DNA of 64,000 nucleotides, taken from Antitrichia curtipendula. Taxonomy: Eukaryota; Streptophyta; Bryopsida; Hypnales; Leucodontaceae. A program made the position numbers and the translations under genes. The notes under the pieces were generated by a model. That model saw only the letters and a program-made list of their open reading frames with translations, searched no databases and was not told the DNA's origin. The first letter of the stretch is position 1, and each line of letters starts with the position of its first letter. This document shows, in pieces, positions 11,946 through 28,699 of this stretch. The stretch lies in NCBI GenBank assembly GCA_951230915.1, contig OX579640.1, positions 14,900,981 through 14,964,980 of the forward strand. The letters are read 5' to 3'.

Positions 11946-13508
11946 TATCACATTCCTTGTGTGTGTTTTGGGATGAGAATCAAGATCTTTTTTCTTGTTA
12001 TTACTTCTCAATTTCTTTAAAAATAAAAATGAATATTTGAAAAAATATAATGATGTCTCTAACTAATTGTATATAAAAGGTTTCAATTGAAATACCCTAT
12101 GGACGTTGGTGATGCTTACTATTCAATCAAAATGATTCTAATGCCCTTTTTGAAGTACAAGCACCTAAAAATGCCACTGTTTTATTTTGCAATATATTAT
12201 GATCAAAACCTAATTTTTTTAATATGGAATACTAGCAACCTCAAGAGAAATCCAACCCAATTTGTTTCTTAATTTTCTGACACTTGATAAATATTTTATA
12301 AACTTTCAAAGCTAAAAACATAAAGTACCTACATGCGACTAGACTCCCCTTAAATGGACATCCTTGAAGCTCAAAATGCTTCAACTCTCATTAATTGCCT
12401 CAAAGATCTCTTTAATCTCACTAGTTGTTTTTAATAGCATATGGTGGGTTTGGATGATAGTAGGTAAGCATTTAAGGTAAAAAATTATGAGGAGAATTAT
12501 CGAATAAGGTAGAATTGCGTTAGGGTACCTTAGTCACTAAGGATGTTTTAGATTTAAAATCAAGGAGCCACACAATCAACTTTTTCTTTACATACTATTG
12601 TGCCTAGCTTGTACTTTATATCTATTCCCTATGTCCTATAATACTAGTCCCTTTTGTTTTTTCAATTGTTCCAAATTACTTGTCCTTTTGACTTCAAATT
12701 TGATTTTTTTTAACGTTAACTACTGAAATGAAGTCCGAGAAGTCTAATTTACTATCCACTTTATAAATAAACAAATTCTAAAAGCTGAATTTTTTGTAGT
12801 AATTTGAAGTTGATTGGTTCACAAACCAAAATACATTAAACTTTTCTTTGAATCTATTAAATTCCTAGCTGTTCTTGTGCAAATCTAAATACAAAGTGGA
12901 CAAGGTAGTTGTATAGGATGACTTCCTTCTCTATAAAGCCTAACCTTTTTTAAGTGTAGCAATTTGTTTCTATTGTAACCTCCTAGTTTCTAATCTTTCT
13001 TTAATTGCAATTCATAGCCATGCTCACTTGTTTTGCACTTGAGTGAACGCATTACTCATATCATTTGATTATAACATGCATTAAAAAATCATTGCCAAAT
13101 CTTTAGTACTGTTAATACTACAAAACAAGGAGTATTATTTAGCACGTTTAGTTCTCTTTTTGTATTTGTGAGTGATTGATGGTGATGAACCTTGTCATTA
13201 TAAATTTGTAGGATAGGAGATCCTTAAATTGATTGGATTCTAAATGCATCCGTTGTTTAGGAATGAGTGACATGCTCCTCGAAATATCTATTACTATCAT
13301 TGATGAAGTAAGTAGGCTTAAATGGGCAATTTATGGACCTCCTGCCTCAGTGAATTTGTGCGTTATATATATTGATAGTAGCAAAAATCCATATTTATAC
13401 ATTAGATTTAGCTTTTAGAATTTGACCTTTATATAGTCACACTATGAATAGATTTGAATACTAATATGCCAAAATCTAGTTCCTTATAAAGTAGGCATCT
13501 CCAAATGC
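11946..13508. other. AT-rich spacer without recognisable genes
   Basis: Only short chance reading frames occur on either strand. No repeat or gene could be assigned. Confidence 0.5.
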
Positions 13509-13690
13509 ACCAGAGCCCCCAAACCACCATCATCACATTATGGACTTCTCCAAAATCAATATGTATCTATGTGGAAGAAATGATTTTAGAACCTCTACCA
13601 GAAAAACATTGACCCTTTATGACTTTTGCATACAATATCCAAATGTCACATTCTTTGGTGCATTGGAACCTCAATTAGAAATATCCAGAG
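13509..13690 (+). repeat. Dispersed repeat family, copy 1
   Basis: Shared words CTCCAAAATCAA, TATGTGGAAGAAA, CATACAATATCCAAATG, ACATTCTTTGGTGCATTGGA also occur at 17150-17385 and 17395-17590, and in reverse complement at 27840-28020. The full length and class are not resolved. Sequence to 14383 beyond this copy shows no gene and includes the 3' flank of the next gene. Confidence 0.6.
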
Positions 13691-14383
13691 CCCAGAGCCC
13701 AAGTAAAGTACAATGGAGAAATTGCCAAAAAATTGTACCCTACTCTACAAATCTTATTGAAATGATTTCCACATGCAAAGTTGTGAACACACTGGAGTGC
13801 ATTCAGAAGCTCATTTCTTCCTCAGAACAGCGTCAACAGGCGCACAACAAAGAGATGAATCAAACAATATGGGTGCCCTTGCTGGCCACAACTAGCAAAC
13901 AATTCCCACCTAAAAAATGAATGTAAATAAGTTCCTAATCCTGCACACCTTCTTGGGCTACCGGAGAAAACGCAAACAGCAGTGCATAGAGAGCAACTGC
14001 AGGAGGAGCTTCCAAAAGAGCCACAGCACTGGAGGTAACTTAGTACTTAAAGAGCAGCTGCAAAAACCACAGCTTACAGATACAACTTTTTATTTTTAAA
14101 AAATTGCGCCCATTCCATTTAGAAATCCACCCATACTATACAGGCAGTTACAGCCGCTACATCTACAAACACAGGTAAACCTCCTCGTAACATTCTTGAA
14201 CTTGCGGGCAAGGAGTTGAGTTCCCATGAATCCCATGAATTGAGGATCCTTTCACAGTAGAAAGTCTTGAATTCAAGCTTGTCCATGACTGAGAAGGCAT
14301 AACTCTTGCACACAATGACACTGTAGAATGACGACCCCCCTGCCTCCCTACTACTAACCAAGACTTTTTCAATGCAAAGAAAT

Positions 14384-15454
14384 TCACACCTTATTCAACC
14401 CTCCCCCGTTTGACCTCATCGGCAACGGCGACACGTCTTCCAGTTCCGCTTCCTCCAGTGCTTCCAAGGAAACAATAGGCCCTTTGAGCGGCATGTACTC
14501 TCCCAAGTACCCATCCAAATGCTCCGACAACAAGCCCCTGTCAATGTTCTCCAAATGCACTGACTTGCACACAAAGTACACAATCGTCTGCACCACAATC
14601 CCCAGCACCGTCACCACCGTCCACAACCCCAGCAACGCCAATGCCACCACCATTCTCCCGAATCCATTATCTACATGGTAACGAGGCCACCTCACGAACA
14701 CATTGAACAGCGTCAACACCACGATGGTGGCCACTGTATAAATGAGTATCATCACCCACCCCACCCACCTCTTGCCCTCGATGAGATCCGCGCTTCTCTT
14801 TAACGCACTGATCCCGTAACTATCCTCCAACACCGTCACCACACTCGCCAGATGCCAAACCAAATAAATGTACACCAACAAGCAGTAAAACATCAGCATC
14901 AATGGGATGAAGAGCACAGTGAAGGGAATTCCTGTCCGCATTTGAAGCAACAGCAGCATGACGATGATGAAAATGAAGGCGACGTTGTAGAGGAAGACGA
15001 GGATGTGCGCCCATAGAAAAGTCATGAACAAGCGCTTCCAGACTTTGGGCACCACACTTAAGATTTTCTTGTAGGATAAGCCTTTGCTGGTGTAGATGCT
15101 GGCCACGGTGTAGACGATGGAAGCCGTGGAGAGAAGAGAAAAGGCCAAGACGAAGATGGCGTAGATGATGGTGATGATACTTAAGCCGAGCAACTCGCTG
15201 TCCAGGACGGATTGGGTGTGAGCTGCGGCAGAGGAGCCGACGGTTTCGGTTTCAAGCTCTCGCTCGTTGCGGTTGATCTTGTGGATTAAAGGGTCGGAGA
15301 GCAAGCCGTGGTAGAACATGATGGCGCCCAAGGGGAGGACTAAAGTGAGGCCGAGGGAGAGGAAGAGACGGACGTGCAGCTTGGTGATGGTGTAGGCTTC
15401 TTTGCAGATGCCGACGACGCCTAAGGTTCGCATTTCATCGAGCTCCGTCTCCAT
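14384..15454 (-). CDS. Multi-pass plant transmembrane protein (At1g31130/At4g19950-like family)
   Basis: A single uninterrupted frame of 356 codons starts at an ATG in context (METELDEMRTLG). About six hydrophobic segments are visible (roughly residues 30-48, 91-117, 145-175, 178-205, 235-258, 270-300). The conserved block VYTVASIYTSKGLSYKKI followed by VVPKVWKRLFMTF, and later LASVVTVLEDSYGISALKRS, is the signature of a plant-specific family annotated in Arabidopsis only as transmembrane protein or polyadenylate-binding-protein-binding protein. No catalytic motif is seen, and the biochemical role is unknown. The N-terminus (residues 1-28) and the acidic C-terminus probably face the cytosol (inference). 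The absence of introns is normal for several members. A repeat-rich region lies directly upstream. Confidence 0.85.
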   Translation of the reverse strand: METELDEMRTLGVVGICKEAYTITKLHVRLFLSLGLTLVLPLGAIMFYHGLLSDPLIHKINRNERELETETVGSSAAAHTQSVLDSELLGLSIITIIYAIFVLAFSLLSTASIVYTVASIYTSKGLSYKKILSVVPKVWKRLFMTFLWAHILVFLYNVAFIFIIVMLLLLQMRTGIPFTVLFIPLMLMFYCLLVYIYLVWHLASVVTVLEDSYGISALKRSADLIEGKRWVGWVMILIYTVATIVVLTLFNVFVRWPRYHVDNGFGRMVVALALLGLWTVVTVLGIVVQTIVYFVCKSVHLENIDRGLLSEHLDGYLGEYMPLKGPIVSLEALEEAELEDVSPLPMRSNGGGLNKV

Positions 15455-15779
15455 TTTCGAAAACTCGGTTGACCGTGACCTAGAATATCTTGACAGAAAT
15501 CGGTTTCACCCGGCGTGCTTGGAAAGAGGCAGCAGCAAGCAATTCAATGGACTGGCATGAGGAGTGGTATGCTTTCCAATCTTGTCGCCCCGCTTGAGAG
15601 TAGATGATAACTCGAGATTCACGAAGCAATCCTGAACTTCAATGAAACGCCTCCTCTGTAAATCACAGGTCAAAAAAAACAAAAAACTTAAAATCACCAA
15701 AAAATGAAATAATCACCAAAAAATGTCGCCAAGAGAACGATAGAGCTAGGGTTGGATGGAGAAACAGAACAAAACCCAC

Positions 15780-16437
15780 AGCCGGTAATATTGAAGTCTC
15801 CACACAAAGTCAAATCAACTGACGACTAGGGCAAAACGAGAAGAACAGGTTATTCCAAAGACAAAATACCCACCCGAAGACCGAAAATCGGTAGTACTGA
15901 AGACTCCGGTCACACAAAATCAAGTCAATGAAAACTAGGTCAACCGAAAATTGGTAGTCCTGTAGTCTCCACTCAGAAGCACATCAAATGAAAAGAGGTG
16001 CAAAACGGGAAGAACGAATCACAAAGCCAAAATACCTACCCCCAAACCGAAAAATCGGTAGTACTCTCGACTCCACGAAAATTCAAGTCAACGAAAACTA
16101 GGGCAACCCGAAAATCGGTAATCCTGTGATCTCCAAACCAAAGTAAGGCAAATGAAAAGTAGCGTGAATCACAAATTGAAAACATGCCACACCCTACACC
16201 GAAAGCCGGGAGCACTGTACACACCACACAAAAACGAAATCAAGTCAAGTCAAATCAAATAAGGGCAAAATGAGAAAGACCATATCACAGACACAAGAGA
16301 CACCCACCCAACACACTCATCCTATCCTTTCCACACAAAACCTAGTCCATTGAAAAGTAGGTCTCAACGAGAAGACCAAGTCACCGTCCCCAAACACCCA
16401 ACTCAACCCTGAATATCGGCAAACACTCTAGTCTCCA
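15780..16437. repeat. Degenerate tandem repeat upstream of the membrane-protein gene
   Basis: The word CCGAAAATCGGTAGT and variants, followed by CTCC, recurs near 15782, 15883, 15946, 16049, 16110, 16199 and 16410. Spacings alternate near 63 and 103 bp, suggesting a two-part unit of about 165 bp. AAATCAAGTCAA and GAAAACTAGG words accompany each unit. A splice-acceptor-like TTCTAG lies just before the gene's ATG and a donor-like GGCAG/GT near 16483, so this could be a 5'-UTR intron. That is inference. Confidence 0.65.
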
Positions 16438-16482
16438 CACAAAATCGAAGTCAAAATGAGAACAAGAGCAAAGACACGGACC

Positions 16483-17140
16483 TGCCCAATGATGAGTACC
16501 CTAGCTCAGTGAGAGCGACGAGACGAGAAGAGAGGTGCAATCAGGAGCAGGACTAACAAATGATGTGGCCGGAGCGGCGGAAGCCGCGGAACTGAGTGAT
16601 GAGCTCCCAATGAACCGACTTGCACGAGCCACGAGGAAGGTCCTTGCGACTTGCGCGGAAGTCAAGAATGTACAGTACCCCACCACACAAGACTGACTGG
16701 ACTTCAAAACAAAGATAAAAACTTAATTACAGTACAGTACTGGGTGATGACGATTGGAGCCAAGGACACGAGGAAACGTCACCCTGGATACGTAGTATGA
16801 TGGAACTTCAGTCTGAAAGGGCGAATAGTAAACGGAGTTGCAAGATCTGTGATGGATTTTCCAATAGAAAAGAGTGATGTGCAACTATCGCAGACCATGA
16901 CAAAGGAGGATGAGATTGGTTCTGGTCCACGTTTTAGAGAGACGGACCTTTGTAGATGCATTATCATCATCATGGATTTGCGAAGTTGTGTGTTGTTTTC
17001 TGATTCTACTTCGGAGGTTACGGGTGTCGGTTTCTCTGTTCCGTCGGAGACTCAGGGTGTAAGAGCTCGTGATTCTTACAGGTTTGTTAACAAAATGGGT
17101 TCAACGCAATTCCTTCCTCCTGAAAGTGCCAAGGTGGGCA
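16483..17140. other. GC-richer region upstream of the membrane-protein gene; possible 5' exon or promoter
   Basis: Composition here is coding-like or leader-like. Open frames exist on both strands (minus 16501-16707, Ser/Ala-rich; plus 16849-17358) but neither matches a family I recognise, and the plus frame runs into a dispersed repeat. The simplest reading is promoter and 5' UTR of the minus-strand gene. Confidence 0.3.
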
Positions 17141-17149
17141 GCTGGGCAC

Positions 17150-17590
17150 TCCCAAACCACACCCTGTCAAAAATCGCCAATATCACTTCGTGTACATCTC
17201 CAAAATCAAAATGTACATATGTGGAAGAAACAATTTTGAACATCTACCAAAAAATATTTTTGCACTTTGTAGCTTTTGTGTATGGTATCCAAATGCCACA
17301 TTCATTGGTGCATTGGTGCGTTGGAACCTCCTTTTCACTTGTCAACAAGAAAATATGAAAACTTGACCAGTCTAACAATAGTATTTAGGCATAGTAGCAA
17401 AACAATTTAGAACATCTACCAAAAAAAATTATTTTGGCCATACATAGCTTTTGCATACAATATCCAAATGACACATTCTTTGGTGCATTGGAACCTCCTT
17501 TCACTTGCCACCAACAAAGTATGAAAACTTGGCTAATCTAATAATAGTAACTAGGCACAGTAGCAAAACATGGTGGTTTTGGAGGTGTCT
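17150..17590 (+). repeat. Dispersed repeat family, two adjacent copies
   Basis: Copies at about 17150-17385 and 17395-17590 repeat the words ATCTACCAAAAAA, TATCCAAATG, CATTGGAACCTCCTTT, TATGAAAACTTG and CATAGTAGCAAAACA. They match the copy at 13509 and the inverted copy at 27840. The first copy includes a duplicated GGTGCATT. Confidence 0.65.
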
Positions 17591-17650
17591 ACCTTTGCCT
17601 TGGATTTGGAAATATGCATGCTTTCGATACCAATATAGGATGAGTGTCAC

Positions 17651-18526
17651 TTAACCCCTAAAGCCCCAAAGAACACCATATTCATTAAAATGGGAGTTTT
17701 TCATTGAAATGAGAGGTTATTTAAAAAAAAATCAACTAAAGATTTTATGTTAATTCAGCTAAAATTGAAAGGTTTTCTATCAATTTAACTCGAATCGAGT
17801 TAAATTAACAGAAAACCTTTCAATATTAAGTCAAATCTGAAAGGTTTTATATCAATTTAGATCAAAACTCTCATTTTAATGGAAACTGATGTTTTAGATC
17901 GAGATCAACATGATTATCTTGAGAGGTCTCCAATCTCTCATTTTAATGAATATGGTGTTGAAGGTGTTTTCTATTGAAAACCACTCAAAACTACTACTTC
18001 TGTTGTATTCACTTAAGAAAATCAAATTTTTTTGTTTTTTTTGGTATTTTATCGTAGGATCTTGTACTTAACTTGTCTGAAATCATGTAGTAAAATTTCA
18101 TCAAATTTCACCGTATGGATTGGAAGATATTAGCATTCAAAGCTGAACAAAAAGTTTTTTTTCAAAAAAATGCTTAAATTGCCCGAAAAAATAAGATTGT
18201 CCATAACTTTCTCATCCCTAGTCCAAATAGAATGAATCAAAGCTCCACGTATAGGTAAAAATATAATATTTTAAGAAAAAACTCAAAAAAATTATTTTGA
18301 CTTTTTATAATTTTTTTGGACTACCTGTCAATCTCCATTTCTTGCTCATCGTGCCATAATTTTTTCATCTAGCATCCGATTGAAACAAAAATTACATATC
18401 CACAAAGCTCTTGCAAAGCTACACGACCTCAAAAACCTAAAATAAATTCATTTTAAATTGAAACAATAGGAACCTACCCAGACCCAAATTGTCCCCCAAG
18501 GGGACAAGTGGGGCTTTAGAGGTTAA
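17651..18526. mobile_element. TTAA-bounded inverted-repeat element (876 bp)
   Basis: The left end is TTAACCCCTAAAGCCCC and the right end is GGGGCTTTAGAGGTTAA, a 17-bp terminal inverted repeat with one mismatch that includes TTAA. A large internal fold pairs CACCATATTCATTAAAATGG (17672) with its inverse near 17935-17957, and a smaller stem lies at 17767-17825. No coding sequence is present. Internal text around 18190-18270 recurs in reverse complement at 28700-28970. TTAA-CC termini suggest a piggyBac-like non-autonomous family (inference). Confidence 0.7.
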
Positions 18527-18579
18527 AGGTGCACCATCTCCAACTTGCTAAACGCAACTACTATTGCACATTACACTGT

Positions 18580-18876
18580 ACAAAAAATTTCGGCCCTCGA
18601 TAAGGCTGTTTAGAAAGCTTTTTCGGCACCCCCGCGGTGCAGTTACAGAAAAATAAAAAAATATTTTTTAAAATATTTTAAAATATTTTTTAATTAAAAA
18701 AAATTAAAAAAAATTAAAAAAATTAAAAAATTCTCCAGTCTGACGTGGCACTAGTATTGCCACGTCAGATTCCCCCCCAAAAAATTAAAAAAAATTAAAA
18801 CAAAAACAAAAACAAAAACATTTTTTCCCTAATTGCACCACAGCCCTGCGGCCTTTCCGAGGGCTGAAATTTTTTG
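18580..18876. mobile_element. Inverted-repeat miniature element (297 bp)
   Basis: The left end ACAAAAAATTTCGGCCCTCG pairs with the right end CGAGGGCTGAAATTTTTTGT, with one mismatch in 20. GGTGCARTTA-like words are inverted further in. The core is A/T homopolymer-like and contains a GACGTGGCA...TGCCACGTC stem (about 18741-18768). The target duplication is unclear and the family is unknown. Confidence 0.65.
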
Positions 18877-19804
18877 TAATGTCTCTCCAACTCGGTGCAT
18901 TCGTCCTTTACAGCCATGTCTTTGAACCAGATACGAGGAGGTCGGCTTCACAGCCCTGTGAATTGAAGTGGGCACCTGTACTATCGATGTAACCCATGGT
19001 TGAGGCAATCGTATATCTGAACATTGGAGTTGCTTCCAGTTGCAGCGCCTGGCCAAGTTCCTTTCACCCCGTCTGCCTTTCGGATGTGAAATATAGCTCA
19101 AGTGATGCATTGCTGAATCAATAAACGGAGTTGTACTGTACACTATCAATATCCTAGTAATTCCGAATGTCAGGCTCTAATCCCTTTCCTCTTCCTCTTG
19201 CCAGGTTCTGTACAATGTTCTAAAACATTGGACATGCTAAACCCGTGGAGCCACTTCATCACAAAAATGAAGCTCACAGGCATATCTAGCTCCGGTAGTA
19301 GCAAAAGCTGTGATGCAACACGAAATTGAGATCGGCATTCACTTCATAGCAGAGATCAGATGTGCAATTTAGAATAGAGATGATCCATCAGGTGTTCATA
19401 CCAAAATCACAAAATCACTTAACTCATTCCATGTGACAGTCGTTCCAGCCCTCTGCATATCGCAGTCCAAAAAGTAGCCATACATGTCCAGCAGCGGTGC
19501 TTTCACATCAGTTAATCAAAAGCTTAGTTACCCGCTACAAGAATCTACCCGTATGGAAGTACGTATATTGCATATCTATATGCAATATACTACAGTAAAT
19601 TCAAAAGGAATCCTGCTCAGACCTAACTTGGAAGGAGTAATGTGGGTATAAACAAGCACTAAAACACTATGAGTTACATCCAGCAGCACCGTAATTAATT
19701 GGCCAAATAGGAAAATCACCACATTCCACAACTTTGGACGCATTTCTACACGTAACAGCTCCAAGTTCTGACAAAGATGAAACACCTCGGTCATCTGCAA
19801 TCGT
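18877..19804 (-). other. 3' flank of the LACS gene
   Basis: No conserved coding sequence. It probably contains the LACS 3' UTR on the minus strand. A perfect 12-bp-arm palindrome (GTATATTGCATA / TATGCAATATAC) lies at 19562-19588, 220 bp past the stop codon. Confidence 0.4.
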
Positions 19805-25189
<5,385 letters not shown>

Positions 25190-25252
25190 TTGAGAGAGGC
25201 GCTCCAAGCAGCAATCGCCTTGATATAACTACCGTACAGGCAGGACCTAAAA
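25190..25252 (-). promoter_or_regulatory. 5'-UTR segment of LACS with a splice acceptor
   Basis: Reading the minus strand, TTCTTGCAG ends at 25253, followed by 63 bases of leader to the ATG. This predicts a 5'-UTR intron, with the upstream leader exon further right, possibly near 27.2-27.3 kb. The ATG context (AAATGG) is favourable. Confidence 0.45.
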
Positions 25253-26406
25253 CTGCAAGAATGCGCCATTGCAACAACGTCAGCGAAAGCTACCAAGTTA
25301 CAGTGGCCTACAAAAGACAAAACACGGCGAAAGGCCTGCGACCAACAGATGTATGTTCTGAAGACCATCACTAGAGGACAAATAAAACGAATTCTATAAA
25401 TAAGACCAAAGCCAATGTACTAATCTCATGTAGAAGTCAAATACAATCAATGCAGTAGCAGGATCTTCCCACTCATTCTGTTTTTTCATAATCTCAACAT
25501 GCATCCGTCAATTAACCATAATTCTAACCAAACAGAGGTGTAACCAACATTCAAGACCTGCAGACGCACTTCTATCTGCTCAGTGTTTGGTGGTAAGAAA
25601 AATTTCAGTCTCAATCTTCAAAACTTTTGTACTTACGTAAAATGTGTGGGGTTTGCATTGCAAACAACAGATCGGTGCTGAATGAGAAAGCAAGTTCCAG
25701 ATCTAAACTTTGAGAAAATCTTTAAATGGTTATTTCAATCCTTTCTTAAAATCTGTCGTTCTTTGCCTTGCATTCATCGAGCCATTCCAAGGAATTCTGC
25801 AGAGTGCTTCCCCCAAAGAAGAGACCGGCTTGACAACAGAAAACTCGTCCCTAAAACCTGTTAGCATCAACCTCTTCAGACTTTCCCCCATCAACTACAA
25901 AAACATACCCTAAAAATCAAGAAACAACATATTTCAATTACAAACAATCTCAACAATCAAGTGTCCGAGCCACTCTGTGAGCTACATAGGAATCATAAAC
26001 TTAATTCATCATATCGGTAATTTAACTTATTTCGATCCAAAAACAAGAAATTCCTCAGATGCACATTCCACTAAAATATACAACCTTCCTTCCACGAAGG
26101 TTTCGCACAGGCCACATCAATAACCAAATTAAAATCATAATCAGCAGATTAAGGAGATGACATTGACAACTCAAAATTCATCAAAAGAATAATTTAATCT
26201 AAATCGATAATATCGATAGAAGAAACCAGAAACAAATCGACAATTTCAGATGTGATGATATACACCTCCCATTCACGAAGGTTTCATGTAGCTCTCGTCA
26301 ATGACCTAGAATTCACGCAAACAAGAAGCCCAAACATTAAAAAAAAAATGAATCAACAAAACCTGACTCCCAGAATAAAACAACCGACATCCAAATAGAC
26401 CGTAAG

Positions 26407-27140
26407 GAATCAACAAACCCTGCCGGAGCCGTTCAAAGCACGGTCCAAAAGCGAATATTCAAAATCCATCCCCTCTCACTATAAGCATCGCAAGCAACAC
26501 GCCCTGGGGAAGCAGGTACACTCACACAGCCGAAATTTCGATCTGAATTTGGCAGATTTGAGCTCCAATTCAATGCAGCAGAAGCCAGACAGGGCCTGGG
26601 CGATGGCACGAATTGCAAACAAGGGAGAATGGAAAATCTACGACATCCAACATCCGGCATCCAAATGCACCACAAAGAATCACCAAACCCTACCCGAGTG
26701 ACCGAGTCGTCCAAAAGTACCGTCCAGAAGCGAATATTCAAAATGTATCCCCTCTCACCACAAAGTTAGCAAGAAACACGCCGCGAGGACTCAACAGAAC
26801 CGAAATTTTAATCGGTGAGCGTCCAGACCAAATTTGACCTCCAAATCAATTCAATTCAATGCAGCCTAAGCGAGACAGGGACGCGAAAGGAGCGAAGGCA
26901 TGAAAGGCAAACAAGGGAGAAAGGGAAACCTCCGACATCCGACATCCCAATCCACTACAAAGAATCACCAAAAACCCTACCCGAGCCGTCCAAAGCATCT
27001 TCCAAAAGCCAATATTCAAAATGTATCCCCTCTCACCACAAGATTAGCAAGAAAGACGCCCCGGGGAAGCAGGCACACTCGCGCGGCCGGAATTTCAAGC
27101 GGAATTTGGCAAATTCGAGCTCCACTTCAATCCTAGAAGT
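26407..27140. repeat. Tandem repeat of 270-285 bp, about 2.6 copies, in the LACS 5' region
   Basis: Units start at 26407, 26677 and 26962, each with GAATCAMCAAA followed by ACCC or CCCTGCC. Each unit then has GCGAATATTCAAAATG (or a variant), ATCCCCTCTCAC, AGCAAGAAACACGCC and CGAAATTT. The third copy stops near 27140. Copies are about 75-85% alike by eye. The repeat lies between the LACS coding start and the G-boxes at 27355-27447, so it occupies the probable 5' intron or promoter. Confidence 0.8.
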
Positions 27141-27354
27141 CACGATAAACAACAATGGTGGAAGCGAAACGTACACGCATACGAGGCGAGAGATGATAGC
27201 CGGTAGAACACTACTGCGAACAGCAAGTGACGGAGTGTGGTGGAGCTTGTTATAAAGCTTATGAGAGCTACGAAACTGCACACTGAGGGTCCGGATTTGG
27301 TGAACGAACGAAGAGGCCGATCAGTAAACTCTCTCGCAGTGACGACAGAGTCAA

Positions 27355-27447
27355 CACGTGGTGCTTCCTGGAAACGCCACCCGCGAGTTCGTGCTTTGCT
27401 CCTCTATTTTTTTTAAATTTGGGTAACCATGCTCACAAAGCCACGTG
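27355..27447 (-). promoter_or_regulatory. Pair of G-box motifs (CACGTG) upstream of LACS
   Basis: CACGTG occurs at 27355-27360 (AACACGTGG) and 27442-27447 (CCACGTGG), 87 bp apart, in the GC-richer edge before AT-rich spacer begins. G-boxes bind bZIP and bHLH factors in plants. Placement suggests the LACS promoter. Function is inferred from the motif only. Confidence 0.4.
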
Positions 27448-27839
27448 GTGGCCTGGCATTGGGCGTTCCGTTTGATGGAGGGTGGTGAGGATTGACCAGG
27501 GAGGATTGACCCCCTTATTACCCCATCCAAGGGTAAATGTAAAAATTGCCCCTGTTTTGTGTCGCATTAATTTTATATTTCATCACCTCTCATACATAAT
27601 TTGGGGCTTGTGATTGCAAATATGAATTAAGAATTTGCAAATTTGTCATATGTGGCAAATAAAAAATTTAATATTTTTTCCAAAAATAAAAGGCGGGCAA
27701 CAAGGGGGCAATCTTCGTTGGCCAATGAACTAGTGATAGATGGATCATTCATATTGTCCATCTTTGTACAAAGGTGGGCACCCCAAAACACCACTTTTTG
27801 TCTATTTATTATTATTAAATTAGTCAAATTTTCATTTTT

Positions 27840-28020
27840 TCTTGTTGGAAAATGAAAGGAGGTTCTAACGCATCAAAAAATGCGACATTTGGATATTGTA
27901 TGCAAAAATTACAAAGGGACAAAGTTGTTTTGGGTAGATGTTCAAAAATCATTTCTTCAAAATACATACATATTGATTTCAGAGATGTACACAAAGTGAT
28001 GATGGTGGTTTTAGGTAGGG
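27840..28020 (-). repeat. Dispersed repeat family, inverted copy
   Basis: Reverse complement of the family at 13509 and 17150: GGTTCYAA, CATTTGGATATTGTATGC, GGTAGATGTTC, TTTGATTTYNGAGATGTACAC appear in inverse order. Overlapping reading frames have no family match. Confidence 0.6.
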
Positions 28021-28699
28021 TGCAATTTTGAGTGTAGCCACCATAGTCAAATAATAGAAGTAATTTGGAAAGCTTCTTGAAGGTGAATTGAATTGTTCTT
28101 GGAGAATAGAAAACCATCTATGCACTTCATATTTTGTAGTAGGTGTTAGGGGGGAGTGGATGGTGTAAATCACAAATAAAATCCCTTCAAGGGTGGTCCA
28201 AATTTCTGGCAAACTATGTAAAGATGTGTTGTAAAGTTTTAGCTTAGAAGAATAATTTAATGATGGTTTTGAAAAAAATTTATAGTGGACTTCTGATCTA
28301 TAGATTACATCATTACTACTAAATTTATCACAAAAATAGTCAGTAATTTTTAATAAAGTTGAAACCAAAAAATCAAAAACCTATTTAAAATTGATAATGG
28401 ATTGAATATAGGTAGTTTTCACAAGATTTTTTTCTTTGAGCTTATTACATTAAAATCTAAGTATGGTAGGTTTCTTAATAATTATTATCTCCATTTTTAC
28501 CTTACTTATTTTTTGAAGTCATTCTTAAAGCCATGCCAATTTTGCAATGGAATCAAAACTTTAGAATTTGAGATGAAACATACTTTGATCCTTTTGAGCA
28601 ATAGAATATCTATAGACAAGAATTTTGAAAATCTTGAATCTCTTAGTGGACAAAATGGATTTCAGGTAGGCTCCTGTGGTTTCAGTATCTGTTGTAATT
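28021..28699. other. AT-rich spacer without recognisable genes
   Basis: Nothing in this stretch matches a gene or a repeat that I can name. Confidence 0.5.

Noticed and set aside
16849..17358. 169-codon plus-strand frame
   Set aside because: It runs from a promoter-like region into a dispersed repeat with no family match. Probably chance.
18829..19149. 106-codon minus-strand frame downstream of LACS
   Set aside because: It starts in the flank and runs into the inverted-repeat element. No family match.
25190..25207. Extending the LACS start six codons upstream
   Set aside because: The first codon there is TTG, not ATG, and further upstream the frame meets TAG. The ATG at 25189 is used.
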